Position numbers and translations under genes: made by a program. The notes beneath the pieces were generated by a model that did not search any database, was not told the DNA's origin, and saw only the letters and a list, made by a program, of their open reading frames with translations. Below, piece after piece: positions 1 through 9,028 of a stretch of 64,000 bases of DNA. How positions within the stretch are numbered: position 1 is the stretch's first letter; every line of letters starts with the position of its first letter. Origin of the DNA: Verrucomicrobiota bacterium (GTDB lineage Bacteria; Verrucomicrobiota; Verrucomicrobiia; Verrucomicrobiales; DEV007); assembly GCA_020630975.1 (NCBI GenBank), contig JAHDID010000003.1, forward strand, positions 76,474 to 140,473. Direction: 5' to 3'.

Positions 1-240
1 CACCACTGGCAGATTAGGCTGGTTTTGAGTGATCTGGCGGACCAAGTCGAATCCGCCCACACCCGCGAGCCGGAACTCGGCGAGCACCATATCGAACGAG
101 GTCGAGGCGATCATATCGAGAGCACTGTGGCCATCGTCTACACAGGTGAATCGATGCCCTGAATTTCGAAACCAGTCTTTGAGGAGCTCGCCTGTGAGAT
201 GGTCGGGGTCTACGATGAGGATGTGGCCGGTGGGTTCCAT
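1..240 (-). CDS. Response-regulator receiver protein, C-terminus beyond window
   Basis: Read on the minus strand from an ATG at 240, this gives 80 residues to the window edge with no stop, so the gene is truncated here. It has the alpha/beta receiver pattern: HILIVDPD with the acidic pocket residues near 11-13, then MVLAEFRLAG, where the phosphoacceptor Asp is expected. In this protein that position is Glu (about residue 55), and the usual following Pro and Asp are also changed. The lysine region and any output domain lie outside the window. It diverges from glnB and its sigma-54 promoter, so an NtrC-like or nitrogen-related regulator is conceivable, but that is inference. Confidence 0.8.
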   Translation of the reverse strand, partial: MEPTGHILIVDPDHLTGELLKDWFRNSGHRFTCVDDGHSALDMIASTSFDMVLAEFRLAGVGGFDLVRQITQNQPNLPVV

Positions 241-241
241 T

Positions 242-292
242 GGTAAAAGAGTTTACACTCAATGATAAAAAATTTACCAACTACTTTTTACC
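242..292. promoter_or_regulatory. Cluster of GGTAAA/TTTACC half-sites in divergent intergenic region
   Basis: Between the receiver gene and glnB the hexamer GGTAAA (242-247) is followed by GTTTAC (251-256) and two TTTACC copies (273-278, 287-292). The first pair forms the palindrome GTAAA-AGAG-TTTAC. The cluster lies about 50-100 bp upstream of the sigma-54 promoter, where an enhancer-binding activator would sit. The binding protein is unknown. Confidence 0.45.
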
Positions 293-341
293 AGATAGGC
301 GGGAGCCCGCATGACACCGTGTAAAATAATGATTTCCGAGT

Positions 342-357
342 TGGCATCGAATTTGCA
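342..357 (+). promoter_or_regulatory. Sigma-54 (RpoN) -24/-12 promoter of glnB
   Basis: TGGCAT, five bases, TTGCA matches the sigma-54 consensus TGGCAC-N5-TTGCW with correct GG-to-GC spacing. It lies 66 bp before the glnB start. PII genes are commonly under NtrC/sigma-54 control in other bacteria, which fits the position. Confidence 0.75.
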
Positions 358-410
358 TTACGAAGGGCTATGAAATGCCGATGCCTCTCCAGGCTAGGCG
401 ACAATTCTGA

Positions 411-773
<363 letters not shown>

Positions 774-818
774 TCAGCTAGATTGGTAGTTAGCCAATAC
801 TTTAAGTTAGTGACTTTG

Positions 819-857
819 TGAACCCTGGTGCGCGAGCGCCGGGGTTCATTTGTTTTT
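819..857 (+). terminator. Rho-independent terminator after glnB
   Basis: Ten-base-pair stem TGAACCCTGG / CCGGGGTTCA (one G-U) around a 10-base loop, followed by TTTGTTTTT. The right arm overlaps the stop codon of the convergent YkgJ-like gene. Confidence 0.85.
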
Positions 858-1217
858 CGGAGTTGTGTCTTGGTGATAGATCGGTTTTGCTTCGCAGCTT
901 TTCCGCCAGTCTTTGAAGTTCCACTCATTGGGGAATCCAGCGCACTGTTTGGGTTTCACGGGATTGATGGCGCAGTCCCTTCCGTTCAGAAAGATACAGG
1001 TCGTAGTCTCGGGGTGTTCTTTGAGAGTCAATCCAGTGCGGTTGGCACGGAGGTCGGTGTACTCTGCTACGAAGTCGTAGACCGACATATCTAGAAAAGC
1101 CGAGATCGCTTCTAGATCCGCTTCTTCTAGGACCACATCGCCAGGCCATTTGCAGCATTCCGTACAGCGTTGGCACTGGTAGTAGGCGACAGACTCATCG
1201 ATATCGTAGAGAGGCAT
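846..1217 (-). CDS. YkgJ-family cysteine cluster protein
   Basis: 123 residues with an N-terminal cysteine cluster CQRCTECCKWPGDV and further cysteines in TTCIFLNGRDC and KPKQC. This is the CxxCxxCC zinc/iron-chelating pattern of YkgJ-family (UPF0153) proteins. The biochemical role of the family is not settled. It is convergent with glnB, its stop lying in the shared terminator stem. Confidence 0.75.
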   Translation of the reverse strand: MPLYDIDESVAYYQCQRCTECCKWPGDVVLEEADLEAISAFLDMSVYDFVAEYTDLRANRTGLTLKEHPETTTCIFLNGRDCAINPVKPKQCAGFPNEWNFKDWRKSCEAKPIYHQDTTPKNK

Positions 1218-1418
1218 CAGATTTGATAAATGATGGTTGGGTTGGTGATCAAGTTAGAGAAAGAGGGAATTTCACTAGTTTATAATTTCTATATTGATAA
1301 TCTTTTCAGAAAATTAAGACAGAAAGTTGGTAAACTTCGAGCTTCGTGTTAAATTCATAAACTTAGGTATCCTTAACTAATCAAACCCCACCAATCTGTG
1401 CCCACATATAAAATCTAA

Positions 1419-2453
1419 ATGACAGGAAATCTTTTCGGAGCGATTTCGAATGATATCGGTATTGATCTCGGGACGGCGAACACGCTCGTCTATGTGAAGG
1501 ATCAGGGTATAGTGCTCAGGGAGCCATCTGTAGTAGCAGTGAAGTCAGGAACCAATTCGGTTTTGGCAGTCGGCGACGATGCCAAGCGGATGTTGGGCAG
1601 AACACCAGGCAACATCGTTGCTATCCGTCCTCTACGGGATGGGGTGATCGCAGACTTCGAGGTGACAGAGGCGATGCTGAAGCACTTTGTGAGGAAGGTC
1701 TCGCAGCGTAGCCGGTTTTTCTTTCGGCCTCGCATCATGATCGCTGTGCCATCTGGTATCACAGAGGTCGAGAAGAGAGCTGTCAAAGAGTCGGCCGCTG
1801 CGACTGGTGCTAAGGAGGTGCACTTGATCGAGGAGCCGATGGCGGCCGCGATTGGTGTGGGCCTTCCCGTGCAGGATGCCGCTGCGAATATGGTGGTGGA
1901 TATCGGTGGGGGTACGACCGAGGTCGCTATCATCTCTCTCTCAGGTATTGTATACAGTCGCAGTGTACGTGTGGCTGGGGATAAGCTCGACGAGGCGATC
2001 ATTCAGTACATGCGCCGGGCTTACAATCTCGTGATCGGTGAGCGGACGGCCGAGGAGATGAAGATCCGGATGGGTTCGGCCTACCCGCAAAAGAAAGAAA
2101 CTTCTGTCGAAGTGAAAGGTCGCGACCTGGTCGCTGGTTTGCCCAAGACAATCACCGTCACTTCGACCGAGGTGAGGGAAGCGATGATGGAGCCTCTCAA
2201 TGTCATCATCGAAAGTGTGCGTGCGACTTTGGAGAGATGTCCACCTGAGCTATCCGGCGACTTGGTAGATCGCGGCATCATGCTCGCGGGTGGTGGTGCT
2301 CTACTACGTGGACTTGATCAGTTGCTGACCAAGGAGACGGGTATCCCGATCCACGTGGCCGAGGATCCACTCAGTGCTGTGGCCGAAGGCTGCGGCAAGG
2401 TGTTGGCTGAGCTCGACTTCTTGAAGAAGATGTCTCGCAATAACAAGTCGTAA
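1419..2453 (+). CDS. mreB: Rod shape-determining protein MreB
   Basis: 344 residues, normal length. It is an actin-like ATPase polymerising under the inner membrane to direct lateral-wall synthesis. Phosphate-1 loop [14 protein letters not shown], phosphate-2 [12 protein letters not shown] and adenosine-binding [11 protein letters not shown] motifs are all present. First gene of an mreB-mreC-mreD-PBP2 cluster, all on the plus strand with short or negative gaps. The 200-bp AT-rich region upstream probably holds the promoter, but no convincing -35/-10 pair was identified. Confidence 0.97.
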   Translation: MTGNLFGAISNDIGIDLGTANTLVYVKDQGIVLREPSVVAVKSGTNSVLAVGDDAKRMLGRTPGNIVAIRPLRDGVIADFEVTEAMLKHFVRKVSQRSRFFFRPRIMIAVPSGITEVEKRAVKESAAATGAKEVHLIEEPMAAAIGVGLPVQDAAANMVVDIGGGTTEVAIISLSGIVYSRSVRVAGDKLDEAIIQYMRRAYNLVIGERTAEEMKIRMGSAYPQKKETSVEVKGRDLVAGLPKTITVTSTEVREAMMEPLNVIIESVRATLERCPPELSGDLVDRGIMLAGGGALLRGLDQLLTKETGIPIHVAEDPLSAVAEGCGKVLAELDFLKKMSRNNKS

Positions 2454-2490
2454 TTGGATTGGGTAAGAGTCGCATTTTGGCCTATACGAG

Positions 2491-3372
2491 ATGAACCGAT
2501 TAAACCTCGCATACGTCGCTATCTTCGTGGTGTTGCTTATCTGGATCGGCTTTTTCGAGTCGCAAAAGGTGGAGCGCATCCAGCGAGGGGCGTTGGCGAT
2601 TTTCTCGCCATTCATTAAAGCATCGGGTCGGGTGTCGAATACAGCGTCCACTCTGGAGGGTAGGCAGATGACTTACTCTCAGCTCGAGGAGGCATACATC
2701 GCATCTCGTCGAGAGCGCGATCAGCTGCGCATCGAAATGCTTCAGCTCGAGGAGGTGACCTCCGAGAATGATGAACTGCGCAAGGCGCTCGACTACAAAG
2801 CTCGATCACCTTTGAACCTTTTGCCGACTAGGGTTGTCAATAGAAAGCCTCTGACTTGGTATAATACAGTAGTGATCAATAAGGGCAGCGCCGATGGTGT
2901 AGCAGCCGATCTACCGGTGATCGCTCCAGTCGGTAAAGACGGAGCAGGTTTGGTCGGTAAGGTCACTGAAGTACTCAGTGCGAACTCGTCGGTAGTTCTG
3001 TTGCTCACGGATGAGATGTGCCAAGTGCCAGCAGTGATGGAAGAGAGCGAAGACCAGGGCATCGTTAGCGGTGAGCGTACTTTAGTCAGGCATAGTCCGA
3101 CTTTGAGACTGCGCTACTTGGCGAAGGAGGCCGATCTTGAGAGTGGGGATCTGGTGGTCTCTTCTGGGGTGGGTGAGGTATTTGGCAAGAATCTGCTGCT
3201 CGGAAAGGTGAGGGAATTTAAGCGCGGTGTCATCGATACCGAGGCGATCCTCGTGCCAGTGGTGGATTTCGAGAATCTGGAGGATGTCTTTATCATGCTG
3301 CCCAATGCGGCAGGTAGTGCCTCGTCGTCAGATCAGGCGAGTGTCAATGTTAGCAGCAGTGTAGGCGGATGA
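2491..3372 (+). CDS. mreC: Rod shape-determining protein MreC
   Basis: 293 residues. One N-terminal membrane segment (about 7-22), then a coiled coil (about 55-100, rich in Glu/Arg/Leu heptads), then the beta-rich periplasmic domain containing TWYNTVVINKGSADGV. It links cytoplasmic MreB to periplasmic penicillin-binding proteins. Its stop overlaps the mreD start by 4 bp (ATGA), indicating translational coupling. Confidence 0.93.
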   Translation: MNRLNLAYVAIFVVLLIWIGFFESQKVERIQRGALAIFSPFIKASGRVSNTASTLEGRQMTYSQLEEAYIASRRERDQLRIEMLQLEEVTSENDELRKALDYKARSPLNLLPTRVVNRKPLTWYNTVVINKGSADGVAADLPVIAPVGKDGAGLVGKVTEVLSANSSVVLLLTDEMCQVPAVMEESEDQGIVSGERTLVRHSPTLRLRYLAKEADLESGDLVVSSGVGEVFGKNLLLGKVREFKRGVIDTEAILVPVVDFENLEDVFIMLPNAAGSASSSDQASVNVSSSVGG

Positions 3373-3959
3373 TTTTTTATGCTTCAGCTTTATTCGTGTT
3401 GATTTGCTCCTTCATTTTTCAGGAGTTTATCCCCGCTCTGCCGTGGGCTCATTATTCGACACTACTATTAGTACACACCATATTTTATACCTCGGCGGTG
3501 TGTGTGCCTTTTCCGATTATGCTGGGATTCGCGTTTGTGGCAGGTTACATCTGGGACTGCCGGTACTATTTACCAGTGCAGACAGGGGAGGCGGCTGCGA
3601 TGACTGGGCAGTTCGAGATTCCGTTTGGGATGACGATTCTGATTTTCGGCATCATGGGTGCTGTGCTCCAGGGGGTTCGACCTTTCTTTGGCCGTGGTCG
3701 TTGGGAGCTTCCGATTTTCATGGTTGGCGTGTGTACGCTGGTTGGTTTGTTGATTCAGTTTTTAGTGATTTCCTTTCAGCGAGGTGATTTCGGAATGGGC
3801 TCGGAGTTTTGGGTCTATGTGTTCCTCACTTCTTTCTTTTCCCTTTTAGTAGCTCCGCTCATTCTGTTTTTGTTCAGCCGTATTGCGGGGGCGCTAAACC
3901 ACAAGATCTATGTGGATGGGATAGCGCGTAGATATAATAGTCATGGTGACACCATTTAA
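3369..3959 (+). CDS. mreD: Rod shape-determining protein MreD
   Basis: 196 residues, strongly hydrophobic with about five or six predicted membrane helices. Identified mainly by position between mreC and the transpeptidase and by hydrophobic pattern, since MreD sequences are poorly conserved. It overlaps mreC by 4 bp and the next gene by 17 bp. Confidence 0.85.
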   Translation: MIFYASALFVLICSFIFQEFIPALPWAHYSTLLLVHTIFYTSAVCVPFPIMLGFAFVAGYIWDCRYYLPVQTGEAAAMTGQFEIPFGMTILIFGIMGAVLQGVRPFFGRGRWELPIFMVGVCTLVGLLIQFLVISFQRGDFGMGSEFWVYVFLTSFFSLLVAPLILFLFSRIAGALNHKIYVDGIARRYNSHGDTI

Positions 3960-6138
3960 AGTTCGACTTTACCTATTGGTAATCATTCTTCTCGGTGGCT
4001 TTTGCCTCTTGTCCTATCGGTTGTACGAGATTCAGATCAATCAGCACCATCATTATTCGAAGCTGGTGCCTGGGAATAAAAGAGAGTCGATTCGTATCCC
4101 TGGTATCCGAGGTGAGATCAAAGACCGAAACGGGGTGACCATAGTAGATAGTACCCCTAACTACGAGCTGCAGTTTGATTTGCGCGAGATAGTTGAGGCC
4201 TACAAAAAGGACCACGAGGAGGTTCCTAAGTTCACTTACGAGTTTGTCACCGGCGGTCTAAAGCGTAGGCGAACAGATGACGACATCGTAGAGATTGTCG
4301 AGACAGTCGCGTTTCCTGGTTTGCAGTCCTTGGGCTTGCTCACGGATTACAGTTCGAAGGCTATGCGGGTTCACTACCGTTCGAATGGTGGAGTGGTGCC
4401 ATTCACTTACCATCGTGATTTGGGCTTCAAAGATTTCGCTCGTTTCGCTGAGCGCAATATCGGTATCCCAGGGGTCAATGTGACTCGGACGGGTCGTCGC
4501 CGGTATTTGTATGATTCCATGGCGTGCCATGTGCTGGGGTATGTGGCTTTGGCAGATTTGGATTTGGTGCCCAAGGAAAAGCAAAGGGAGTACACTTATT
4601 ACGTAGGTGATGATTTTGGTGTCCAGGGTATCGAGAAAACCATGGATGCCTTTCTGCAGGGTAAGCCTGGCCGGATCGTCATCGAGAAGAATGAGAAGCG
4701 GAAGTATATCGGCGAAGTCGAGAAGAAGGAGCCGCAGGCGGGGTCCGATGTGCTTCTGACGATCGATGCCAAGTTACAGTACGCCATGGAGATCGCTCTG
4801 CGCAAAGTGGGGCGAGGAGCAGCGGCGGCTGTTGATCCTCAGACGGGTGAAATTTTGGCGATCGCATCGGTGCCCAGTTTCAATCCCAATGCATTCATCC
4901 CAGGTATCAGTGCCAATGACTGGAAGCGCTACACCACGGATTCGACCAGCCCTTTGCACAATCGTGCTGTCAGCCCCTATGCCCCGGGGTCCACGTTTAA
5001 GATTCCAGTCTCTTTGGGGGGCTGTTACTCCTCATCATGGAGTCGCCACTTTTACTGTGGTGGTGGTGCCAAGTACGGTAGCAAGTTCATGAAGTGCTGG
5101 CATGCCAACCACGGGTCAGTGGATTTGAGTAATGCCATTAAGAGAAGTTGTAATGGCTTCTACTACCGTTATGCGAATGACACCGGCATCGACAATATCA
5201 ATCGGGTGACCGACATGATGGGGCTCGGCTCGAAGACCGGTATTCGCATCACCAATGAGAAGCCGGGCAACGTGCCTAGCCCAGAGTGGTTGCGCCAGCA
5301 GGGTCGGAGCTGGAATACCTCTTGGACCGCATTGACCTCGATTGGTCAGGGTGTGACTGAGGCGACTCCCTTGCAGATGGCCTGCACCACAGCATGGACG
5401 GCAAATGGGGGTAAGATTTATCAGCCCCGTATCATCAAGGCGGTCATCGATCAGAATGGCAACAAGGTGCTCGATGAGAAGCCGGTGCTAAAGTACGATC
5501 TCACCAAGGAGGGTCTGACAGCCGAGCAGGTGGAAACTGTGAAGCGAGGCATGTGGCGCGTGGTCAACGAGCAGGGAGGTACCGCAGGTCGTGCGCTGTC
5601 GACGGTGACCGTGATCTCCGGAAAGACGGGAACGGCCCAGACCGGTGTGGTCGCCGAGCCGACCAATGCGTGGTTCATCGGATTCGCTCCCTATGACAAA
5701 CCCGAGATCGCAGTCTGTGTGTTTGTGCAAAATGGTAAGTCCGGCGGTGGCGCGGCTTCTCCGATTGCTAGAAATATCATCGAAAATTACATGGCTATCC
5801 AAGCAGGTAAAAGCACGCTGGAACTCACCCAGGTGCCTGAAGCTGTCGGAGATCGTACCTTTATCGAGATGACCGAATTCGATGAGGAAGCAGCTGAACT
5901 GGCTGCATTATTTTCAGAAGATCCGGAGGCAGAAGCCGACGCGCTGGCCGCAGATTCGATTGAGTCTGAGGGAGCGATGGCGGTGGATGTGTCGGAGTTT
6001 GTTACTGATATTAAGCCCAAAAAACCCCAGGATAGTTCTTATGCCGAACCCACCATTCAGGAAGAGGCAGACTCTAGGGGCTCTGTTGAGCACTACAACA
6101 GTCAAACTGTCGACCGCCTCCTAGATCCGACCCGATAG
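3943..6138 (+). CDS. mrdA: Penicillin-binding protein 2 (elongasome transpeptidase)
   Basis: 731 residues: an N-terminal membrane anchor (about 8-25), pedestal domain, then the class B transpeptidase domain. The catalytic motifs are STFK (Ser350), SCN (402-404) and KTGTAQ (561-563). It crosslinks peptidoglycan during rod elongation together with MreBCD. It is about 100 residues longer than typical PBP2. The extra C-terminus after about residue 625 is acidic and Ala/Glu/Asp rich, with no recognised domain. rodA is not next to it. Confidence 0.94.
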   Translation: MVTPFKVRLYLLVIILLGGFCLLSYRLYEIQINQHHHYSKLVPGNKRESIRIPGIRGEIKDRNGVTIVDSTPNYELQFDLREIVEAYKKDHEEVPKFTYEFVTGGLKRRRTDDDIVEIVETVAFPGLQSLGLLTDYSSKAMRVHYRSNGGVVPFTYHRDLGFKDFARFAERNIGIPGVNVTRTGRRRYLYDSMACHVLGYVALADLDLVPKEKQREYTYYVGDDFGVQGIEKTMDAFLQGKPGRIVIEKNEKRKYIGEVEKKEPQAGSDVLLTIDAKLQYAMEIALRKVGRGAAAAVDPQTGEILAIASVPSFNPNAFIPGISANDWKRYTTDSTSPLHNRAVSPYAPGSTFKIPVSLGGCYSSSWSRHFYCGGGAKYGSKFMKCWHANHGSVDLSNAIKRSCNGFYYRYANDTGIDNINRVTDMMGLGSKTGIRITNEKPGNVPSPEWLRQQGRSWNTSWTALTSIGQGVTEATPLQMACTTAWTANGGKIYQPRIIKAVIDQNGNKVLDEKPVLKYDLTKEGLTAEQVETVKRGMWRVVNEQGGTAGRALSTVTVISGKTGTAQTGVVAEPTNAWFIGFAPYDKPEIAVCVFVQNGKSGGGAASPIARNIIENYMAIQAGKSTLELTQVPEAVGDRTFIEMTEFDEEAAELAALFSEDPEAEADALAADSIESEGAMAVDVSEFVTDIKPKKPQDSSYAEPTIQEEADSRGSVEHYNSQTVDRLLDPTR

Positions 6139-6333
6139 AGAGCTGATCTGATAGAGCAGAGGAAAGTGTTCGCGCTTTCTGCTTTCCCAATGATCGATTG
6201 TGTTCTTTAGTGCGTTCCTTTTGCTGAGCCCGTTTGCTAACCGTGGTACAGGCTCAGTACGTTCCATTTTCGCCAGTCGGGTGTTTTAAAAATCCACCCC
6301 AACCAATACAACCGCATAAATTTCAAAAGTAAG

Positions 6334-8028
6334 ATGCTTAAGAAGATTCGAAAATATTTCGGGCCAAAAAAGCTGGCAGAGGGCAATAAAATCGTGATCA
6401 ACAGCGAGAAGCTGGAGACGCGAGTTGCCCTTCTCGAGTCCGGTGTGCTCGAGGAGTACACTGTGGAGAGAGTTCACGATGAGCATATCGTGGGTTCCAT
6501 CTACAAAGGTATTGTTCGCAATATCGAGCCTGGCCTTAACGCGATGTTTGTCGACATCGGCCTAGAGAAAAATGCCTTCCTCCACTTTTGGGATGCGATC
6601 CCAGAGGCGCTGGATTCTGGCATGGAGGAGATCCACCGCAACAATCGCAAAGGTGGCGGCGGCGGAGATGGTGGTAAAGGCGGCGGCCAGAACCAACCGC
6701 AAAATCGAGGCCAGAAGGGTCAGAAAGGTCAAGGTGGCGGCGGTCAGGGCAAAGGTCGCGGCAAGAAGAAGGGTGGCAATCGCCCCAAGAAGATTCAGTC
6801 CAAGGACATCCCTGATCTCTATCCAGTTGGATCCGAGGTGATGGTCCAGGTGACTAAAGGACCAATCGGTAATAAAGGTCCGCGCGTGACCACAAACATC
6901 TCGCTGCCTGGTCGCTACATGGTGCTCATGCCTCGGAATGATCAACTCGGGATCTCTCGCAAGATCGAGGACCCCAAGGAGCGCGCACGTCTGCGCAAGA
7001 TCATGGCAGAAAAGATGACCATCCCAGAGGGTAAAGGTGTCATCCTGCGTACCGTGTCTTCCGGGCAAAAGGTTCGCTACTTTGTTCGCGACTTGGCCAT
7101 GCTACTGCAGCAGTGGGACGAGATCGAAGAGAATGCAGCGAGGGAGAAAGCACCAGCATGCGTTTTCCACGAGCCAGATCTCATCGAGAGAACCGTGCGA
7201 GATTTTCTCACAGAGGAGATCGATGAGGTGCTTTGCGATCGCGCCGAGGATGTCGAGCGGATGAAAGAACTGGCTGGTTTGATTTCTCGCCGTTCGAAAA
7301 ATCGGATCACTCACTTCACCACACCGATCCCGATTTTTGAGAAGCTTGGTATCCAGAACCAGATCGACGATGCCTTCTTCCCACAGGTATGGCTGCCTAG
7401 CGGTGGCTATCTGGTGATCGATGAGACCGAGGCATTGATCGCGATCGATGTGAATACCGGTCGTGCCAAGACTCAGGACAAGATGATCCTGCAGACCAAT
7501 ATCGAAGCGGCGGAGGAGATCGCTCGACAGCTGCGGCTGCGCAATATCGGTGGATTGATTGTCTGCGACTTCATCGACATGAAGGCGCGCCGTGATCAGA
7601 ATGCGGTCTACAAAGCGATGCGCGAGCGTGTGCGCCGGGACAAGGCCAAGACACAAGTCCTCCAGATTTCACAGCTCGGTTTGATGGAGATGACTCGACA
7701 GCGCCTGCACGAAAGTCTCAACCTGACTGTCAACGAGCCTTGCCCATTCTGTCAGGGCCGTGGCAATGTGAAGACTGCCGAGTCGATGAGTGTCGAGCTG
7801 CAGCGAAAGATCAATGGTGTGCTCGCCAAGCAAGGAGAGCGGCTCGATGGTTTGATCGTCGTGGTGCATCCGGATGTGTTGGAGCGTATGAAGACTCACG
7901 ATGGCAAACTGTTTGCCGAGCTGGAGCGCAGGCACAATTCTAGGCTGACCTTCCGCAGCGATCCTACCTATCACCGCGAGCAGATGGTCTTTGCTGATCC
8001 TAAGACTCAGCGCGAGATCACTGCTTAA
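6334..8028 (+). CDS. rng: Ribonuclease G/E family endoribonuclease
   Basis: 564 residues. An S1 RNA-binding domain (VGSIYKGIVRNIEPGLNAMFV) leads into the RNase H-like and DNase I-like catalytic core, with the metal-binding aspartates in AIDVNTG (Asp372) and VCDFIDM (Asp412). The zinc-link CPFCQGRG (Cys470, Cys473) holds the dimer together. A Gly/Gln/Lys/Arg-rich insert at about 107-152 interrupts the S1 domain. There is no long RNase E-like C-terminal scaffold, so RNase G or a short RNase E is the best reading. It matures rRNA and degrades mRNA in the cytoplasm. Confidence 0.92.
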   Translation: MLKKIRKYFGPKKLAEGNKIVINSEKLETRVALLESGVLEEYTVERVHDEHIVGSIYKGIVRNIEPGLNAMFVDIGLEKNAFLHFWDAIPEALDSGMEEIHRNNRKGGGGGDGGKGGGQNQPQNRGQKGQKGQGGGGQGKGRGKKKGGNRPKKIQSKDIPDLYPVGSEVMVQVTKGPIGNKGPRVTTNISLPGRYMVLMPRNDQLGISRKIEDPKERARLRKIMAEKMTIPEGKGVILRTVSSGQKVRYFVRDLAMLLQQWDEIEENAAREKAPACVFHEPDLIERTVRDFLTEEIDEVLCDRAEDVERMKELAGLISRRSKNRITHFTTPIPIFEKLGIQNQIDDAFFPQVWLPSGGYLVIDETEALIAIDVNTGRAKTQDKMILQTNIEAAEEIARQLRLRNIGGLIVCDFIDMKARRDQNAVYKAMRERVRRDKAKTQVLQISQLGLMEMTRQRLHESLNLTVNEPCPFCQGRGNVKTAESMSVELQRKINGVLAKQGERLDGLIVVVHPDVLERMKTHDGKLFAELERRHNSRLTFRSDPTYHREQMVFADPKTQREITA

Positions 8029-8460
8029 TTGGTCTTCATAAAACGAATCAGTGTGCCTGAGCGAGTCACAGTTTTAGACCGGATTATCGATTCCGGTTAT
8101 CCGGTTTGGATATCCATGGGGCTTTTTGCCGTGTGGGTGTTTGTGGCGATCAGCTTTCTAACTAACAAGGAGAAAGTTAGCCTGAACACCCTCCTACCCG
8201 TGATGCTTATTCCGCCTTGCCTAGTGGCAGGCGGCGTACTCACTGGGCAGCTCGGCATTATGATGACAGCTGACACCGTAGGACTCTCTGGTGGTATGGA
8301 CCCGGGGAGCATGCTGCACAACTTTGGCCTGGCTGCCTTTGGTAGTGTCTTCGTCACCTTTCTTGGTACCATCAGTACCGTAGGCAGTTGGTTGATCTTC
8401 TTCAGCTCATTTCGCAAGATAGCGCACAGCTTCGTGCAGCAGGAAACAGCGAAGAGCTAA
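8029..8460 (+). CDS. Small membrane protein of unknown function
   Basis: About 143 residues with three hydrophobic segments (roughly 27-45, 58-80 and 100-128). No family was recognised with confidence. A TTG at 8029 follows the RNase G stop directly; a GTG at 8053 is an alternative start and neither has a clear ribosome-binding site. It is probably co-transcribed with rng. Confidence 0.6.
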   Translation: MVFIKRISVPERVTVLDRIIDSGYPVWISMGLFAVWVFVAISFLTNKEKVSLNTLLPVMLIPPCLVAGGVLTGQLGIMMTADTVGLSGGMDPGSMLHNFGLAAFGSVFVTFLGTISTVGSWLIFFSSFRKIAHSFVQQETAKS

Positions 8461-8499
8461 ATGGCAGAAGCGAGCGGTTGCTTCGAAACCCTTAGTGAG

Positions 8500-8573
8500 T
8501 CGGGGTGACTGGATTCGAACCAGCGACCTCCTGGTCCCAAACCAGGCGCACTACCAAGCTGTGCTACACCCCG
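8500..8573 (-). tRNA. tRNA-Pro (anticodon TGG)
   Basis: On the minus strand the acceptor stem CGGGGTG pairs with CACCCCG (discriminator A). The anticodon stem CCTGG/CCAGG carries loop TTTGGGA, and the T-loop reads TTCGAAT. CCA is not encoded. 74 nt. Confidence 0.95.
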
Positions 8574-9028
8574 CTCTTGCACTCCCGACTGGAGTGGCGG
8601 GCGGAACTATCAATCCAACTGGGCTAAGGTGCAAGTCACTTTTGCATTGTCTGGGTAAGATATTTTAATCTTATAACAGAGCCGAAAATTCGACTTGATT
8701 AGCTTTGGGAAACTTAATACTTTTACGGATCGTGTTTGTGGAAAAAATCAGCAACAGGACTCTCGCAATGCCTTCTCCGTTCGGAGGCATGGGCGATTTT
8801 ACAAACTCCACAGATAGAGTCCAGAGACCCATGTCTCGCTGGCTATCATGACTCGGCCCCTGCGTCATAGGTCAGTCGATCCCGTAGCTCCTCTCACCGA
8901 TTTTCCGGTTCTAGAGGCTACTGACCAGACATTACCACTATCCTTTCGAGTCGTCTTTACGAGCTTTGGCCACTTCGGCCAATTCAACCACTCAGTTCTG
9001 AGAAACACCTAAACCGGAGGTAGATACT
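8574..9028 (+). promoter_or_regulatory. Long structured leader of infC
   Basis: A 455-bp stretch without a convincing gene. It holds several possible RNA pairings in the infC sense strand. GGACTCT (8757-8763) can pair with AGAGTCC (8816-8822) around the compact hairpin CTCCG-TT-CGGAG. A long interrupted stem lies at 8870-8926 (GGTCAG/CTGACC, GTAGC/GCTAC, CTCT/AGAG, ACCG/CGGT). TTGGCC-ACTTC-GGCCAA is at 8966-8982. A Shine-Dalgarno GGAGG at 9016-9020 precedes the start. This looks like an autoregulatory leader, but no known Rfam family was identified by eye. Confidence 0.55.

Noticed and set aside
1281-1299. TATAAT before mreB as a -10 box
   Set aside because: No -35 at the proper distance; the region is AT-rich so such strings are expected by chance.
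8566-8620. Leader peptide and attenuator before tRNA-Pro by analogy with the tRNA-Ser locus
   Set aside because: No proline-rich open frame, and the CACTCC/GGAGTG hairpin lacks a T-run on the relevant strand.
8768-8851. 27-codon open frame in the infC leader as a regulatory leader peptide
   Set aside because: No codon bias towards one amino acid, no ribosome-binding site, and it lies inside the RNA pairings; probably chance.
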